Shown here piece after piece: positions 16,079 through 24,117 of a stretch of 62,738 nucleotides of DNA. The notes under the pieces are model-generated. The model saw nothing but the letters and a program-made list of their open reading frames with translations. It ran no database searches and had not been told where the DNA came from. Within the stretch, counting starts at the first letter, position 1. The number at the start of each line of letters is the position of its first letter. The stretch spans positions 1 through 62,738 of the forward strand of contig JBBSGD010000009.1 of the NCBI GenBank assembly GCA_038254435.1, in the 5' to 3' direction. The DNA is from JBBSGD01 sp038254435 (lineage in GTDB: Bacteria > Actinomycetota > CADDZG01 > WHSQ01). Position numbers and translations under genes: made by a program.

Positions 16079-18073
16079 ATGGTGAAGATTCTTTATATCG
16101 GGGGTTGGACCCGCAGCGGATCCACCCTTCTCGATGTCCTCCTTGGTCAGCTCGATGGCTTCTTCTCCACCGGAGAGCTCCATTCGATCTGGGACCGTGG
16201 GGTGCTGAAGGAACGCCACTGCGGTTGCGACAACACCGTGGCGGAATGCGAGGTATGGAGCCGAGTTCTGCACTCTGCCGGCCCTGCCGGCGTCGCCGCG
16301 GATGCGCACGCCCGTCGCTTGTCCGAGCTGCAGCAAAGGACGGTTCGCCTCCGAACCCTTCCGCGCTTGCTTCTTTCTGCGCGGCGCCCGCAGTCGTCGT
16401 GGACGGACCTGCGCGAGTACTCAAGCGCACTCACCTCCCTCTATGACGCCATCCACAGCGTCACCGGATGCCGCGTGGTCGTCAACTCGTCGAAGCTGGC
16501 GCAGGAAGCCGCAGTCATCTCGAACGTCGCCGACGTGGATCCGTATTTTCTCCACCTCATTCGCGACCCCCGCGCCGTTGCCTACTCAATGAGTCGCCAG
16601 AAGATGCTTCAGTCCCAACCGGGCGCGCAGGTACGGATGCCGCGGTCGTCGCCTGCCGAGAGCACAGCAGGATGGCTGCGCATGAACATAGCCTCAGAGC
16701 TGGTGGGGCGCACGTGGGGAGCGGACCGCTACATGCGGGTACGCTACGAGGATCTGACCTCTCGTCCCGGGGTCACGCTGGCCCAAATTGCCGGCTTCGT
16801 GGGAGAGCCCTTCACGGGCGTCTCCATGAAGGGCTCCACCTTCGATCTAAAGGAGAACCACACGGTGTGGGGCAACTCCTCTAGGTTCACGAGGGGACCA
16901 ACGCTGGTCCGCAGCGACAACCAATGGAAAACGGCCATGGCTCCGTCCAAGAAGCTGACGGCTACGGCCGTAGCGCTGCCGCTGCTGAGGCGTTACGGAT
17001 ACGGCTCTTCTGCCGCTCTTACGGCAGAGGAAGCGGCAGTCGTTGACCGCAAGCCAAGGGAACTGACGATTGGGGATAGGCGCTTGAGCAACCAAAACGG
17101 GTCCGCCAGCGGTCGGGTAAAGGTCCTTTACATTGCCGGCGGGGGGCGGAGCGGGAGCACGCTTCTTGATGTGCTCTGCGGCGAGATGGACGGCTTCTTC
17201 TCAGCCGGCGAGATGCGATGGCTGTGGTGGGGCCGTCACGAAGCCTGGCAATGCGGCTGCGGGAAGAGCCTAGAAGAGTGCGAGCTGTGGGCCGAGATCC
17301 TGAGGGTTGCCTTCTCCGACCGATCCGAGCTGCCGGCGATGCATGAGCTGTTGCGTCTCCAGAACACTGCAGCTCGTCTCCACTGGCTTCCCCGCCTCTT
17401 GATGCAGTCACCGCAGCGAAACCCTAGGTGGGATTCCCTGGCCGCTTACGCGGACGTTCTCAGACGTCTCTACGGCGCGATCGCACAGGTCACCGGCGCG
17501 AGGGTGATCGTTGACTCGTCCAAGAACTCTCCGGAAGCCGCAATTCTTCGCCTCCTGCCCAACGTCGACCCCTACATGATTCATCTGGTCCGCGATCCAC
17601 GCGGGGTGGCGAACTCGATGAAGCGAAAAGTGAAGATGGAGCCGTGGGCGGAAAAGACATTCGAGCAGCCCCGGCGCTCGACGGCAATCAGCGCGCTCAT
17701 ATGGACACGCAAGAACGTCGCGGCCGGTCTTACCGCGAGCCGCTACAAGACGGGCCACTCGCTCCTCGTGCGTTACGAGGACGTCGTCGGGACGCCCGCG
17801 GCACAACTCGCGCGGATCGCCTCGTTCGTTGGGGAGCCCTTCCAGGGTCTCGAGTTCTCATCGTCGAGCACGGTCACGTTGAGTGCCAATCACACTGCAT
17901 GGGGCAATCCCAGTCGCTTCAAGCGGGGCCAGGTCACGCTAAGACCCGACGTAGAATGGCGTCACAAGCTCAGCCGGCGCGACAAGGCCATCTCGGCCGC
18001 TTTGACCGGGCCTCTTCTATTGCGCTACGGCTATCTTGGGGGCGAGAGCTCGACCGCCCTGCATCGAGAATGA
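16079..18073 (+). CDS. Tandem (double-domain) sulfotransferase
   Basis: A 664-residue protein made of two homologous sulfotransferase domains, about residues 1-320 and 345-655. Domain 1 has VKILYIGGWTRSGSTLLDVL and IRDPRAVAYSMSRQK. Domain 2 has VKVLYIAGGGRSGSTLLDVL and VRDPRGVANSMKRK. Both PAPS-binding signatures are intact in each half, so both may be active. The domains align end to end, including the CGC (CGCDN/CGCGK) and NHT-WGN segments, so the protein is an in-frame duplication. No stop or frameshift separates the halves. Its stop overlaps the next GT2 start (ATGA). The likely role is sulfation of the glycan. Confidence 0.88.
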   Translation: MVKILYIGGWTRSGSTLLDVLLGQLDGFFSTGELHSIWDRGVLKERHCGCDNTVAECEVWSRVLHSAGPAGVAADAHARRLSELQQRTVRLRTLPRLLLSARRPQSSWTDLREYSSALTSLYDAIHSVTGCRVVVNSSKLAQEAAVISNVADVDPYFLHLIRDPRAVAYSMSRQKMLQSQPGAQVRMPRSSPAESTAGWLRMNIASELVGRTWGADRYMRVRYEDLTSRPGVTLAQIAGFVGEPFTGVSMKGSTFDLKENHTVWGNSSRFTRGPTLVRSDNQWKTAMAPSKKLTATAVALPLLRRYGYGSSAALTAEEAAVVDRKPRELTIGDRRLSNQNGSASGRVKVLYIAGGGRSGSTLLDVLCGEMDGFFSAGEMRWLWWGRHEAWQCGCGKSLEECELWAEILRVAFSDRSELPAMHELLRLQNTAARLHWLPRLLMQSPQRNPRWDSLAAYADVLRRLYGAIAQVTGARVIVDSSKNSPEAAILRLLPNVDPYMIHLVRDPRGVANSMKRKVKMEPWAEKTFEQPRRSTAISALIWTRKNVAAGLTASRYKTGHSLLVRYEDVVGTPAAQLARIASFVGEPFQGLEFSSSSTVTLSANHTAWGNPSRFKRGQVTLRPDVEWRHKLSRRDKAISAALTGPLLLRYGYLGGESSTALHRE

Positions 18074-19176
18074 CGGCCCGGCTAAGCCGTCCCCTGCCTC
18101 TGCCCCAGCTACCGGCCGATCCACTCGTGTCCGTGCTCGTCGCCAACTACAACTACGAGCGCTTTCTCGAGGAAGCGATCGGCAGCGCCTTGGCGCAAAC
18201 CTACGGCAATATCGAGATCATCGTTTGTGACGACGGGTCGTCCGATGGTTCCCTTCCCTTGCTGCACAGCATCGCGGGCAGCGATTCTCGTGTGAACGTG
18301 ATCGCAAAGCCCAACGGAGGCGTCGCATCGGCTTTGAACGCGACCTTCAAGGCAAGCCGTGGCGACATCCTCTGCCTCTTGGATGCGGACGATGCCTTTT
18401 CGGTAGACAAGGTTGCGCGCGTGGTCGACACCTTTTCTTCGACCGACTGGGGCCTGCTCGTTCATCCCATGACGGTGGTCGACGGCCGGGGCGGCGTCGT
18501 GCAACGCAAGCCAACCCTTTCCAACTTCGAGTCGGGCTGGATCGCCGATGCCGTCGTGCGGCGTGGGGGGCGATGGACCTACATGGAGGCTAGTGCCGTT
18601 TGCGTGCGTCGAGAAGTCTGTTCCTACGTCTTCCCCATTCCCGAGGATCGCTTCAGAACGTGGGCGGATGCTTATGCCTGCCTGATCGGCTCACTCGTCG
18701 CCCCCGTCGGTTTCATCGACGAAGAGCTCAGCCTCTACCGGCTGCATGGCTCAAATGTCTCGGGATTCTCGGGCGTTGGAGCAGAGCAGGCAGCCAAGGG
18801 CATGGACGGCATCGAGCGCATTGTCACCGGGGCGCGGGAGCGGCTTGCAGATCACGGCGTCGACCTGGCGACGCTTTCGCACCACTTCAATCTCACGTTT
18901 CAGGAGAGCAGGTTGCTGGCTGCCCTCTTAACTGAGTCAAGCTCGATTCCGAGCCTTCTGCGCCTCTACGGCGACTACTTGCGCGTGATGCTTCGTGATG
19001 ATATCTACTCGCGGCCTCGTAAGGCGCTGCTGGCATTCTTCCTGGGTACTGCCATGCTGCTTCCGTCGGCCCGCAGAGGGGCGTGGATCTCGCGCGGGAC
19101 TTCGCCGTCAGAAATCAAAGGCTGGATTACACGCCTGGTGCGCGATCCTAGGAAAAGAACCCGGCAACGGGCGTAG
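18070..19176 (+). CDS. Glycosyltransferase family 2 (paralogue of 13554)
   Basis: A 368-residue GT-A enzyme with SVLVANYNYERFLEEAIGS, CDDGSSDGS and LLDADDAF. The ATG at 18070 overlaps the sulfotransferase stop; the longer open frame reads back through that gene and is not real. It is closely related to the GT2 at 13554. Together with the sulfotransferases, the region looks like two copies of a sulfotransferase plus GT2 module. Confidence 0.9.
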   Translation: MTARLSRPLPLPQLPADPLVSVLVANYNYERFLEEAIGSALAQTYGNIEIIVCDDGSSDGSLPLLHSIAGSDSRVNVIAKPNGGVASALNATFKASRGDILCLLDADDAFSVDKVARVVDTFSSTDWGLLVHPMTVVDGRGGVVQRKPTLSNFESGWIADAVVRRGGRWTYMEASAVCVRREVCSYVFPIPEDRFRTWADAYACLIGSLVAPVGFIDEELSLYRLHGSNVSGFSGVGAEQAAKGMDGIERIVTGARERLADHGVDLATLSHHFNLTFQESRLLAALLTESSSIPSLLRLYGDYLRVMLRDDIYSRPRKALLAFFLGTAMLLPSARRGAWISRGTSPSEIKGWITRLVRDPRKRTRQRA

Positions 19177-19191
19177 CTTCACCGCATCACC

Positions 19192-19250
19192 AAACTCAGC
19201 CAACCATTTTTGGGGCCCGAAAGACCCGATGAGGGGGTTGGCGGGAGTTT
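19192..19250 (+). promoter_or_regulatory. Long hairpin after the GT2 gene, terminator or leader
   Basis: AAACTC and GCCAACC (19192-19205) pair with GGTTGGC and GAGTTT (19236-19250), giving 13 bp with a small internal bulge. The loop contains TTTTT. It begins 16 bp after the GT2 stop and ends 57 bp before the beta-helix gene. It could terminate the operon or form a 5' element of the next gene. It lacks the c-di-GMP aptamer seen at 22421. Confidence 0.45.
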
Positions 19251-19307
19251 ACTCGTGAGGTCCACTGACGACTCGTTGTCTTACCGACTTCTCGCGGGAG
19301 GGTATTC

Positions 19308-20714
19308 ATGCGCTCGAGGACTTTGCTCGTTGTCTTGCTCGCTGCCATATCGATCGTGCCGGTCTCTGCGGCGCACGCTTCCACCAGCGCGAGCTGGACA
19401 TGTCGAGGAGTCCAGATACATCCGGGCGATGTCCTCAACCAAGCGGTGGGATCTCATCCCGAAGGAACTACCTTTTGCCTCGCACGAGGGCGTTACCGGC
19501 TGGCCCAGACGCTGCACCCCAAGAGCGGCGACCGCTTCATCGGCCAGTGGGGGGCTCACCTCAACGGCGCAAAGCTGTTGACAAAGTTCCAGCATTCCGG
19601 CAGCTATTGGATTGCCACCAACCAGGGACAACAAGGTAGAGTAAGAGGTCTCTGCCGCATCTCAGCACCGGGGTGCCGCTACCCAGATGACGTGTACTTC
19701 GATGGACGACGTCTGGTGCACGCCACAGCGCTGAACCGGGTCGGCTCGAACAGCTACTACTTCGACTATGCGAACAACCGGATCTACCTAGGTCGCAATC
19801 CGGCGGGACACAAGGTGGAAGCTGCGCAGTCGCCGATGGCCATCGCCCGCGGAAAAGCGAAAAACGTCGTCGTTCAAAACCTGCTTATCAGCAAGTTCGC
19901 GTCACCTGCAGGAACAGGGACCATAGGGGCGGGCCCGGGCTGGGTAGTGAAGCACAACCACGTGCGAAAGAACCACGGCATCGGAATCTGCGCACGCGGG
20001 GGGGGTTCGGTCCTGTACAACAAAGTTGACCATAACGGCCAGCTCGGACTATGCGGGAGTGGCTCTGGAATCAACTTCGTAGGAAACATCAGCGCTTACA
20101 ACAATACCGCCGGCTATAGCCCCCACTGGGAAGCGGGAGGGGCAAAGTTCGTGGGCGCGCATTCCCTGCTCTTCAACGACAATCTTGTCACGGACAACGG
20201 CGGTCACGGGATCTGGACCGACCAGAGCTCGAGCGGCATCGTCGTAAAGGGTAACCGTGTGTCCCACAACAGCCTGTCGGGAATCGTCCTCGAGATCAGC
20301 TCTAACGCAACGGTGACCGACAATACGGTAACGCGAAACGGAGGGGAACCTGCCGCCTGGCAACTCGCGGGCAGCGGTGTATTCGTCTCGAACTCAAAGA
20401 ACGTGTCTGTCTCTGGGAACACGATCTCCCGAAATCGTAACGGCGTGATCGTGCTCGACATTCCTCGCGGGACAGAACACGCAGTGAGCAACGTTTCCGT
20501 GGGTAACAACAGAATTGCCTGCTCGGGAAACTCTGGGGTTAGCAAGCAACCGAGCGCAACTGCGATTCTCCCCGGCACAAATTTCCATGACAATGCCTAC
20601 CAGCTTCCCAGCAACACCTCGTCGCTGTTTCACTGGAGAGGTCGCTCGCTCACGTGGAGAGAATGGCAGGGTGCGGGGAACGATCGCGGCGGCTCTGCGA
20701 CATACGGATGCTGA
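19308..20714 (+). CDS. Secreted right-handed parallel beta-helix protein
   Basis: A 468-residue secreted protein. It has a signal peptide (TLLVVLLAAISIVPVSAAHA), a small N-terminal module (CRGVQIHPGDVLNQAV to FIGQWGAHLNGAKLL), then a parallel beta-helix of pectate-lyase/C5-epimerase type with repeated short turns (NNTAGYS, DNGGHGIWT, NSLSGIVLE, NRNGVIVLD). Such proteins bind, cleave or epimerise acidic polysaccharides; catalytic residues cannot be assigned by eye. It is a paralogue of the convergent gene at 20803. GGGAGGG precedes the ATG. Confidence 0.82.
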   Translation: MRSRTLLVVLLAAISIVPVSAAHASTSASWTCRGVQIHPGDVLNQAVGSHPEGTTFCLARGRYRLAQTLHPKSGDRFIGQWGAHLNGAKLLTKFQHSGSYWIATNQGQQGRVRGLCRISAPGCRYPDDVYFDGRRLVHATALNRVGSNSYYFDYANNRIYLGRNPAGHKVEAAQSPMAIARGKAKNVVVQNLLISKFASPAGTGTIGAGPGWVVKHNHVRKNHGIGICARGGGSVLYNKVDHNGQLGLCGSGSGINFVGNISAYNNTAGYSPHWEAGGAKFVGAHSLLFNDNLVTDNGGHGIWTDQSSSGIVVKGNRVSHNSLSGIVLEISSNATVTDNTVTRNGGEPAAWQLAGSGVFVSNSKNVSVSGNTISRNRNGVIVLDIPRGTEHAVSNVSVGNNRIACSGNSGVSKQPSATAILPGTNFHDNAYQLPSNTSSLFHWRGRSLTWREWQGAGNDRGGSATYGC

Positions 20715-20722
20715 GATAAGCC

Positions 20723-20754
20723 GGCTGTGGGTTGCTAACGTGCAACCCACAGCC
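20723..20754. terminator. Bidirectional terminator hairpin between the beta-helix genes
   Basis: A perfect 13-bp stem (GGCTGTGGGTTGC with its complement) and a 6-nt loop TAACGT lie between two convergent stop codons. There is no long T tract on either side, but the position and stability fit a shared terminator. Confidence 0.75.
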
Positions 20755-20802
20755 TGGTTACAACTCTCCTGCGGAGTCGGCGGGACCCGAGTATCAGACT
20801 CT

Positions 20803-22410
20803 TCAGCCCCCTGGGGTGACCGTCCCCGTAGCATCCATGCCGAGGCTGTTCCTCCAGCTTGAGAAATCGACGGTTTTGCCACACCACTGGAAGCTGAGAG
20901 AGCTCGAGGATCGCAGCGTGTAACTGTTGGCAGCATAGCGGTTGTTGCTGCTCGGGTCGCACAAGTGCGTGTCTCCAGACCGGATCGTCGCGCCCACATA
21001 CCCGCTGGTCAAGCCGATCACGTTGTTGTGTGCGTAGTTGTCGCGGTTGAGGTGAGGACGGCCGTCGATCAAAGCGGGCTTGGTCCCCCGGTTGTACTGG
21101 GAAAACACAATGCCGCTGCGGTTGCCCTGAATCGTGTTCCCATAAATCTCGACATTGGGCGAAGATGAAATCTTGATGCCGGACCCGTCCATCACTGAAC
21201 TCACGCCCCAGCCGTTGTTGCGAATAATGTTGTTGCGAATCACTCCGTCGTAGCTCACCTCGTAGGTGATACCAATGGCTTCGTTATCTTCCACGACATT
21301 GTTCTCGAAGACGGTGCCTACTGAGCTCACGTCTGTCCACAAACCGATCCCGTAGTTGTCGTGGGAGTAGTTACCGCGCACGACGGCGTTGAGAGTGTGA
21401 GCGAACTTCGAGCCGCCTCCTTCCCATCCATAAGAGAAGCCGTCGGTATTGTTGTGGTCGATCTCGTTCCCCTGGAACAAAAGGTCAGGTCCTAGGCCGC
21501 AAAGTCCCATCTCTCCATTGTGGTGGACGTGGTTGTCGATGATGTGGGCGCCCCGATAACCACAGATCCCCACTCCATGGTTGAGGGAGACATCATTGTC
21601 CTCGACGAGCCAGTTCTTGCTCGCCACGATAGTGCCTGAACCTGTTGGACTAGAAAACTTCTGCACAGTGAGTCCCTGGACAGTGACGTTGTCGCCGAAG
21701 CCCTTGATAGCCCGCTCTGCGACGCTAGCCTCCACCTCGTTGCCGGCCGGGTCGTCTGCGAGATAGATCTTGTCGTTTGCGTAGTCGAAGTAGAACTCCC
21801 CAGTGGACAGCTGCGAGAGGCTCGTGACTTGCCATAGCGGCTTGTTATCAACGTAAACCTCCTCGGGGTACTGACAACCCGCGTAGCCAAGGTCGCACTT
21901 ACCTTTCACCGCGCCCTGCTGGGTCTGACCGGACGCAACCCAACCGCTGCTTGTTTTGGTAAAGGACGTGAGCGGGTGCGCGCCACTGAGTAGTGCTCCC
22001 GGCTGACCTATGAATGAGTCATTGCTCCGCGGCGCAAGCGGCTGAGTCAGCGCGTAAGTCCCGGGGGTGAGGCAGAACGTGGTCCCCATCGGGTAAGAGT
22101 CGATAGCCCCTTGGATGCGGTCACCCGGCTGTAGCTGCACACCGCTGCACGGCGTGGGGGTCGGGGTCGGGGTCGGGGTCGGAGTCGGAGTCGGATCGGG
22201 AGTGGGCGTGGGGGTCGGAGTCGGATCGGGAGTGGGCGTGGGGTCTGTAGCCGGCGCCGGAGAGGTCGTGTCCATCCCAAGCGAGTGCCATCCCACCTTG
22301 TGGTCGGCTCCTGTGACGCTCCTCGCGAGCGCGACGGCCGGAGCTACTTGCACGATCATGAACGAGGCTAGTAAGAGCGCGAGCTTTCGGCCTGAACCAT
22401 GAGGCAACAT
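20803..22410 (-). CDS. Secreted parallel beta-helix protein with Pro-Thr linker, riboswitch-controlled
   Basis: A 535-residue protein. A signal peptide (LALLLASFMIVQVAPAVALA) is followed by a TDPTPTPDP-type Pro/Thr linker and then the same module and beta-helix as the gene at 19308 (GVQLQPGDRIQGAI, GTTFCLTPGTYAL, IGQPGALLSGAHPL). The helix turns carry N/D-rich repeats (DNDVSLNHGVGICG, NYSHDNYGIGLW). The linker suggests a surface-tethered or matrix-spanning enzyme or adhesin. The start at 22410 follows AAGGAG perfectly and lies just after a c-di-GMP riboswitch, so expression should follow cellular c-di-GMP. The open frame upstream of this ATG is riboswitch RNA, not protein. Confidence 0.88.
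   Translation of the reverse strand: MLPHGSGRKLALLLASFMIVQVAPAVALARSVTGADHKVGWHSLGMDTTSPAPATDPTPTPDPTPTPTPTPDPTPTPTPTPTPTPTPCSGVQLQPGDRIQGAIDSYPMGTTFCLTPGTYALTQPLAPRSNDSFIGQPGALLSGAHPLTSFTKTSSGWVASGQTQQGAVKGKCDLGYAGCQYPEEVYVDNKPLWQVTSLSQLSTGEFYFDYANDKIYLADDPAGNEVEASVAERAIKGFGDNVTVQGLTVQKFSSPTGSGTIVASKNWLVEDNDVSLNHGVGICGYRGAHIIDNHVHHNGEMGLCGLGPDLLFQGNEIDHNNTDGFSYGWEGGGSKFAHTLNAVVRGNYSHDNYGIGLWTDVSSVGTVFENNVVEDNEAIGITYEVSYDGVIRNNIIRNNGWGVSSVMDGSGIKISSSPNVEIYGNTIQGNRSGIVFSQYNRGTKPALIDGRPHLNRDNYAHNNVIGLTSGYVGATIRSGDTHLCDPSSNNRYAANSYTLRSSSSLSFQWCGKTVDFSSWRNSLGMDATGTVTPGG
22155..22243. repeat. Tandem repeats encoding the Pro-Thr linker
   Basis: GGGGTC is repeated four times, followed by GGAGTC units and a near-duplicate of about 30 bp (GGAGTCGGATCGGGAGTGGG and following). 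On the coding strand these give the DPTPTP linker. The pure repeats could change copy number by slippage, altering linker length in steps of two residues. Confidence 0.8.
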
Positions 22411-22420
22411 GTCGTACTCC

Positions 22421-22510
22421 TTCGGTAACCGGTCCCCCTCTCGACGAGGTCCCTGGCTTTGCGTCCCCGCCTCACGACGGGTTTGCCTTTTCGGGAGGTC
22501 TACGACCTCC
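22421..22510 (-). promoter_or_regulatory. Class I cyclic di-GMP riboswitch (GEMM-I)
   Basis: On the minus strand the conserved elements occur in order: GGCAAACC, a GC-rich hairpin (CCGTCGTGAGGCGG), GGGACGCAAAGCC, a second hairpin, and the 3' element GGTTACCGA. These are the fixed nucleotides of the GEMM-I aptamer as in V. cholerae Vc2. A separate 7-bp stem GGAGGTC/GACCTCC (22510-22494) lies at its 5' edge. The aptamer ends directly against the ribosome site AAGGAG of the beta-helix gene, so control is probably translational. A possible -10 (TATAGG) lies about 20 nt upstream. The rest of the gap to 22775 shows nothing further. Confidence 0.88.
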
Positions 22511-22775
22511 TCCCATGTTTTTCCTATAGGTGCTTGGTCGGGCTCAGGCGCCAAAATCTTTAGTCAGTCCACCCGCGTAGGGAGCCGGCCCCCTCGCGTT
22601 GGTTACGGCCAGTCCACCAAAAGGGCTGATCGCAACGACTGAACTGGTCGGTGCGCTGCGGAGGCACTGCTCGAACCGATAAATGCGGGGGCACGGCGCC
22701 TTAGCCGAGTCGGGGCGATTTACGCTAGCAATCGCAGAAGTTTGACAGCTTCTTTTCCTTGCCCCGTTTCGATCG

Positions 22776-24020
22776 TTAGAGATAGCCTAGATCGCGAAGA
22801 TGTTGCTCCACAACGGCTTCCTCTTCAGCCGTCATTCCCGTGCCGGGCGCTGCCGAGGATGAAAGCACTCGCTCGAGGCCGGCCTCCAGCTCCTCGGCAA
22901 CCTTGGGGTGGCGATGGCACAGGTCGGTCCGGTCGTCGGGGCGGCTGCGACCGTCCATACCGTAGAGACCGTCCAGGCTGTACAGGACCGGGGGGGCGGT
23001 CCCTCGCTTGGTCAGCTTCCACTCGGCAGTTCTCACCGCCGTGGTCTTTCGTTCGTGCCTCACGCCCCCCGTTTCCATGTAAGCGGGCTCCTCGGGGAAC
23101 GGCTCACCCTGCATGAGAGGCTGCAGGCTGCGTCCGTCAACGGCCGGCGAAGCCTCGGCTCCGGACAGCTCGGCTAGGGTCGGAAGCAGGTCGACGTGAC
23201 GCACCTGCTGATCGACCACGGTAGAGGGGACGTCGGGGCCGGCGATGATCAGCGGCACCCGCACGAGCTCCTCGTCCACCGAATGCCCGTGTCCCACTGC
23301 CAGAGGAGTGAGCCGCGCGTCGAGCGCCGGAAACGTGGTGCTGGTGTGCAGGTTCGTGCGAGCCCAGTGAGCGACGCGGGTGATGCGAGTCTGCAGTTGG
23401 GTCTCCGGGTACCTCTCCCCGTGGTCGCCCGTGATAACCACTATCGTGTTGTCGCCAAGTGCTCGGAAGACCGGAGCCAGCCACTCGTCACTGGCGGCTA
23501 CGACTGCTTCGTATCCTGATCGGTCCCAGCGATTGACGAAATCGGGCGGTGGCCGAAACGGGCGATGTACTTCGAAGGTGTGCAACAGCAAGAACCAGGG
23601 TTCGGGAAACGATTCGATCCTTGCGATGACCTCGTCCCGCCACGCAAAGAACGCGACACCGTAACCAGGACGGTGACGGGGCTGGTCGAACCCTCGCAAG
23701 ATTCCCGTCGCCGGCAACAGTGGCCCGGTAACCTCGGCACAGGTATGGTAGCCGGCGCTACCGAGAGCCTCAGCCATAGTCGTAAGGGACGCCGGCAGCT
23801 GAAAACCCTTCAGCCCGCGCACCCCATGCTTGGGGGGATAGCAGCCAGTAAGCAGCGACGAGAACGATGGTGTGGTCGCCGTGACAGTGCAGACACATTG
23901 CCGAAAGACAGAGCCGCGCTCGGCATGAGCGCTCATGTTGGGCGTCGGCACTTGATCGCCATAGATTGCGTCTGCCCTCAGTGAATCGATCACCAACAGG
24001 AATATGTTCGGCCTATTCAC
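22776..24020 (-). CDS. Sulfatase-fold hydrolase/transferase with Thr nucleophile position
   Basis: A protein of about 414 residues of the alkaline phosphatase/sulfatase superfamily. Metal-binding segments are NIFLLVIDSLRAD at the N-terminus and VVITGDHGERYPE in the middle. The site that is CxPSR in formylglycine sulfatases reads TTPSF here (about residues 49-53), followed by SSLLTG. Cys/Ser is replaced by Thr and Arg by Phe. It therefore cannot be a formylglycine sulfatase; phosphodiesterase or phosphoglycerol-transferase chemistry is more likely. No signal peptide is seen. Two GTG starts are possible (24026, 24020); the second is better spaced from GGAG. Confidence 0.8.
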   Translation of the reverse strand: MNRPNIFLLVIDSLRADAIYGDQVPTPNMSAHAERGSVFRQCVCTVTATTPSFSSLLTGCYPPKHGVRGLKGFQLPASLTTMAEALGSAGYHTCAEVTGPLLPATGILRGFDQPRHRPGYGVAFFAWRDEVIARIESFPEPWFLLLHTFEVHRPFRPPPDFVNRWDRSGYEAVVAASDEWLAPVFRALGDNTIVVITGDHGERYPETQLQTRITRVAHWARTNLHTSTTFPALDARLTPLAVGHGHSVDEELVRVPLIIAGPDVPSTVVDQQVRHVDLLPTLAELSGAEASPAVDGRSLQPLMQGEPFPEEPAYMETGGVRHERKTTAVRTAEWKLTKRGTAPPVLYSLDGLYGMDGRSRPDDRTDLCHRHPKVAEELEAGLERVLSSSAAPGTGMTAEEEAVVEQHLRDLGYL

Positions 24021-24117
24021 TGGCACTCCGGCTCATCGAGAAGTCCGCAGACGCGGCCCGACTATCCAGCCGAGCCATCATACGCGACCCGTTGGGTGTT
24101 GGCGGATTCTGTTTTGC

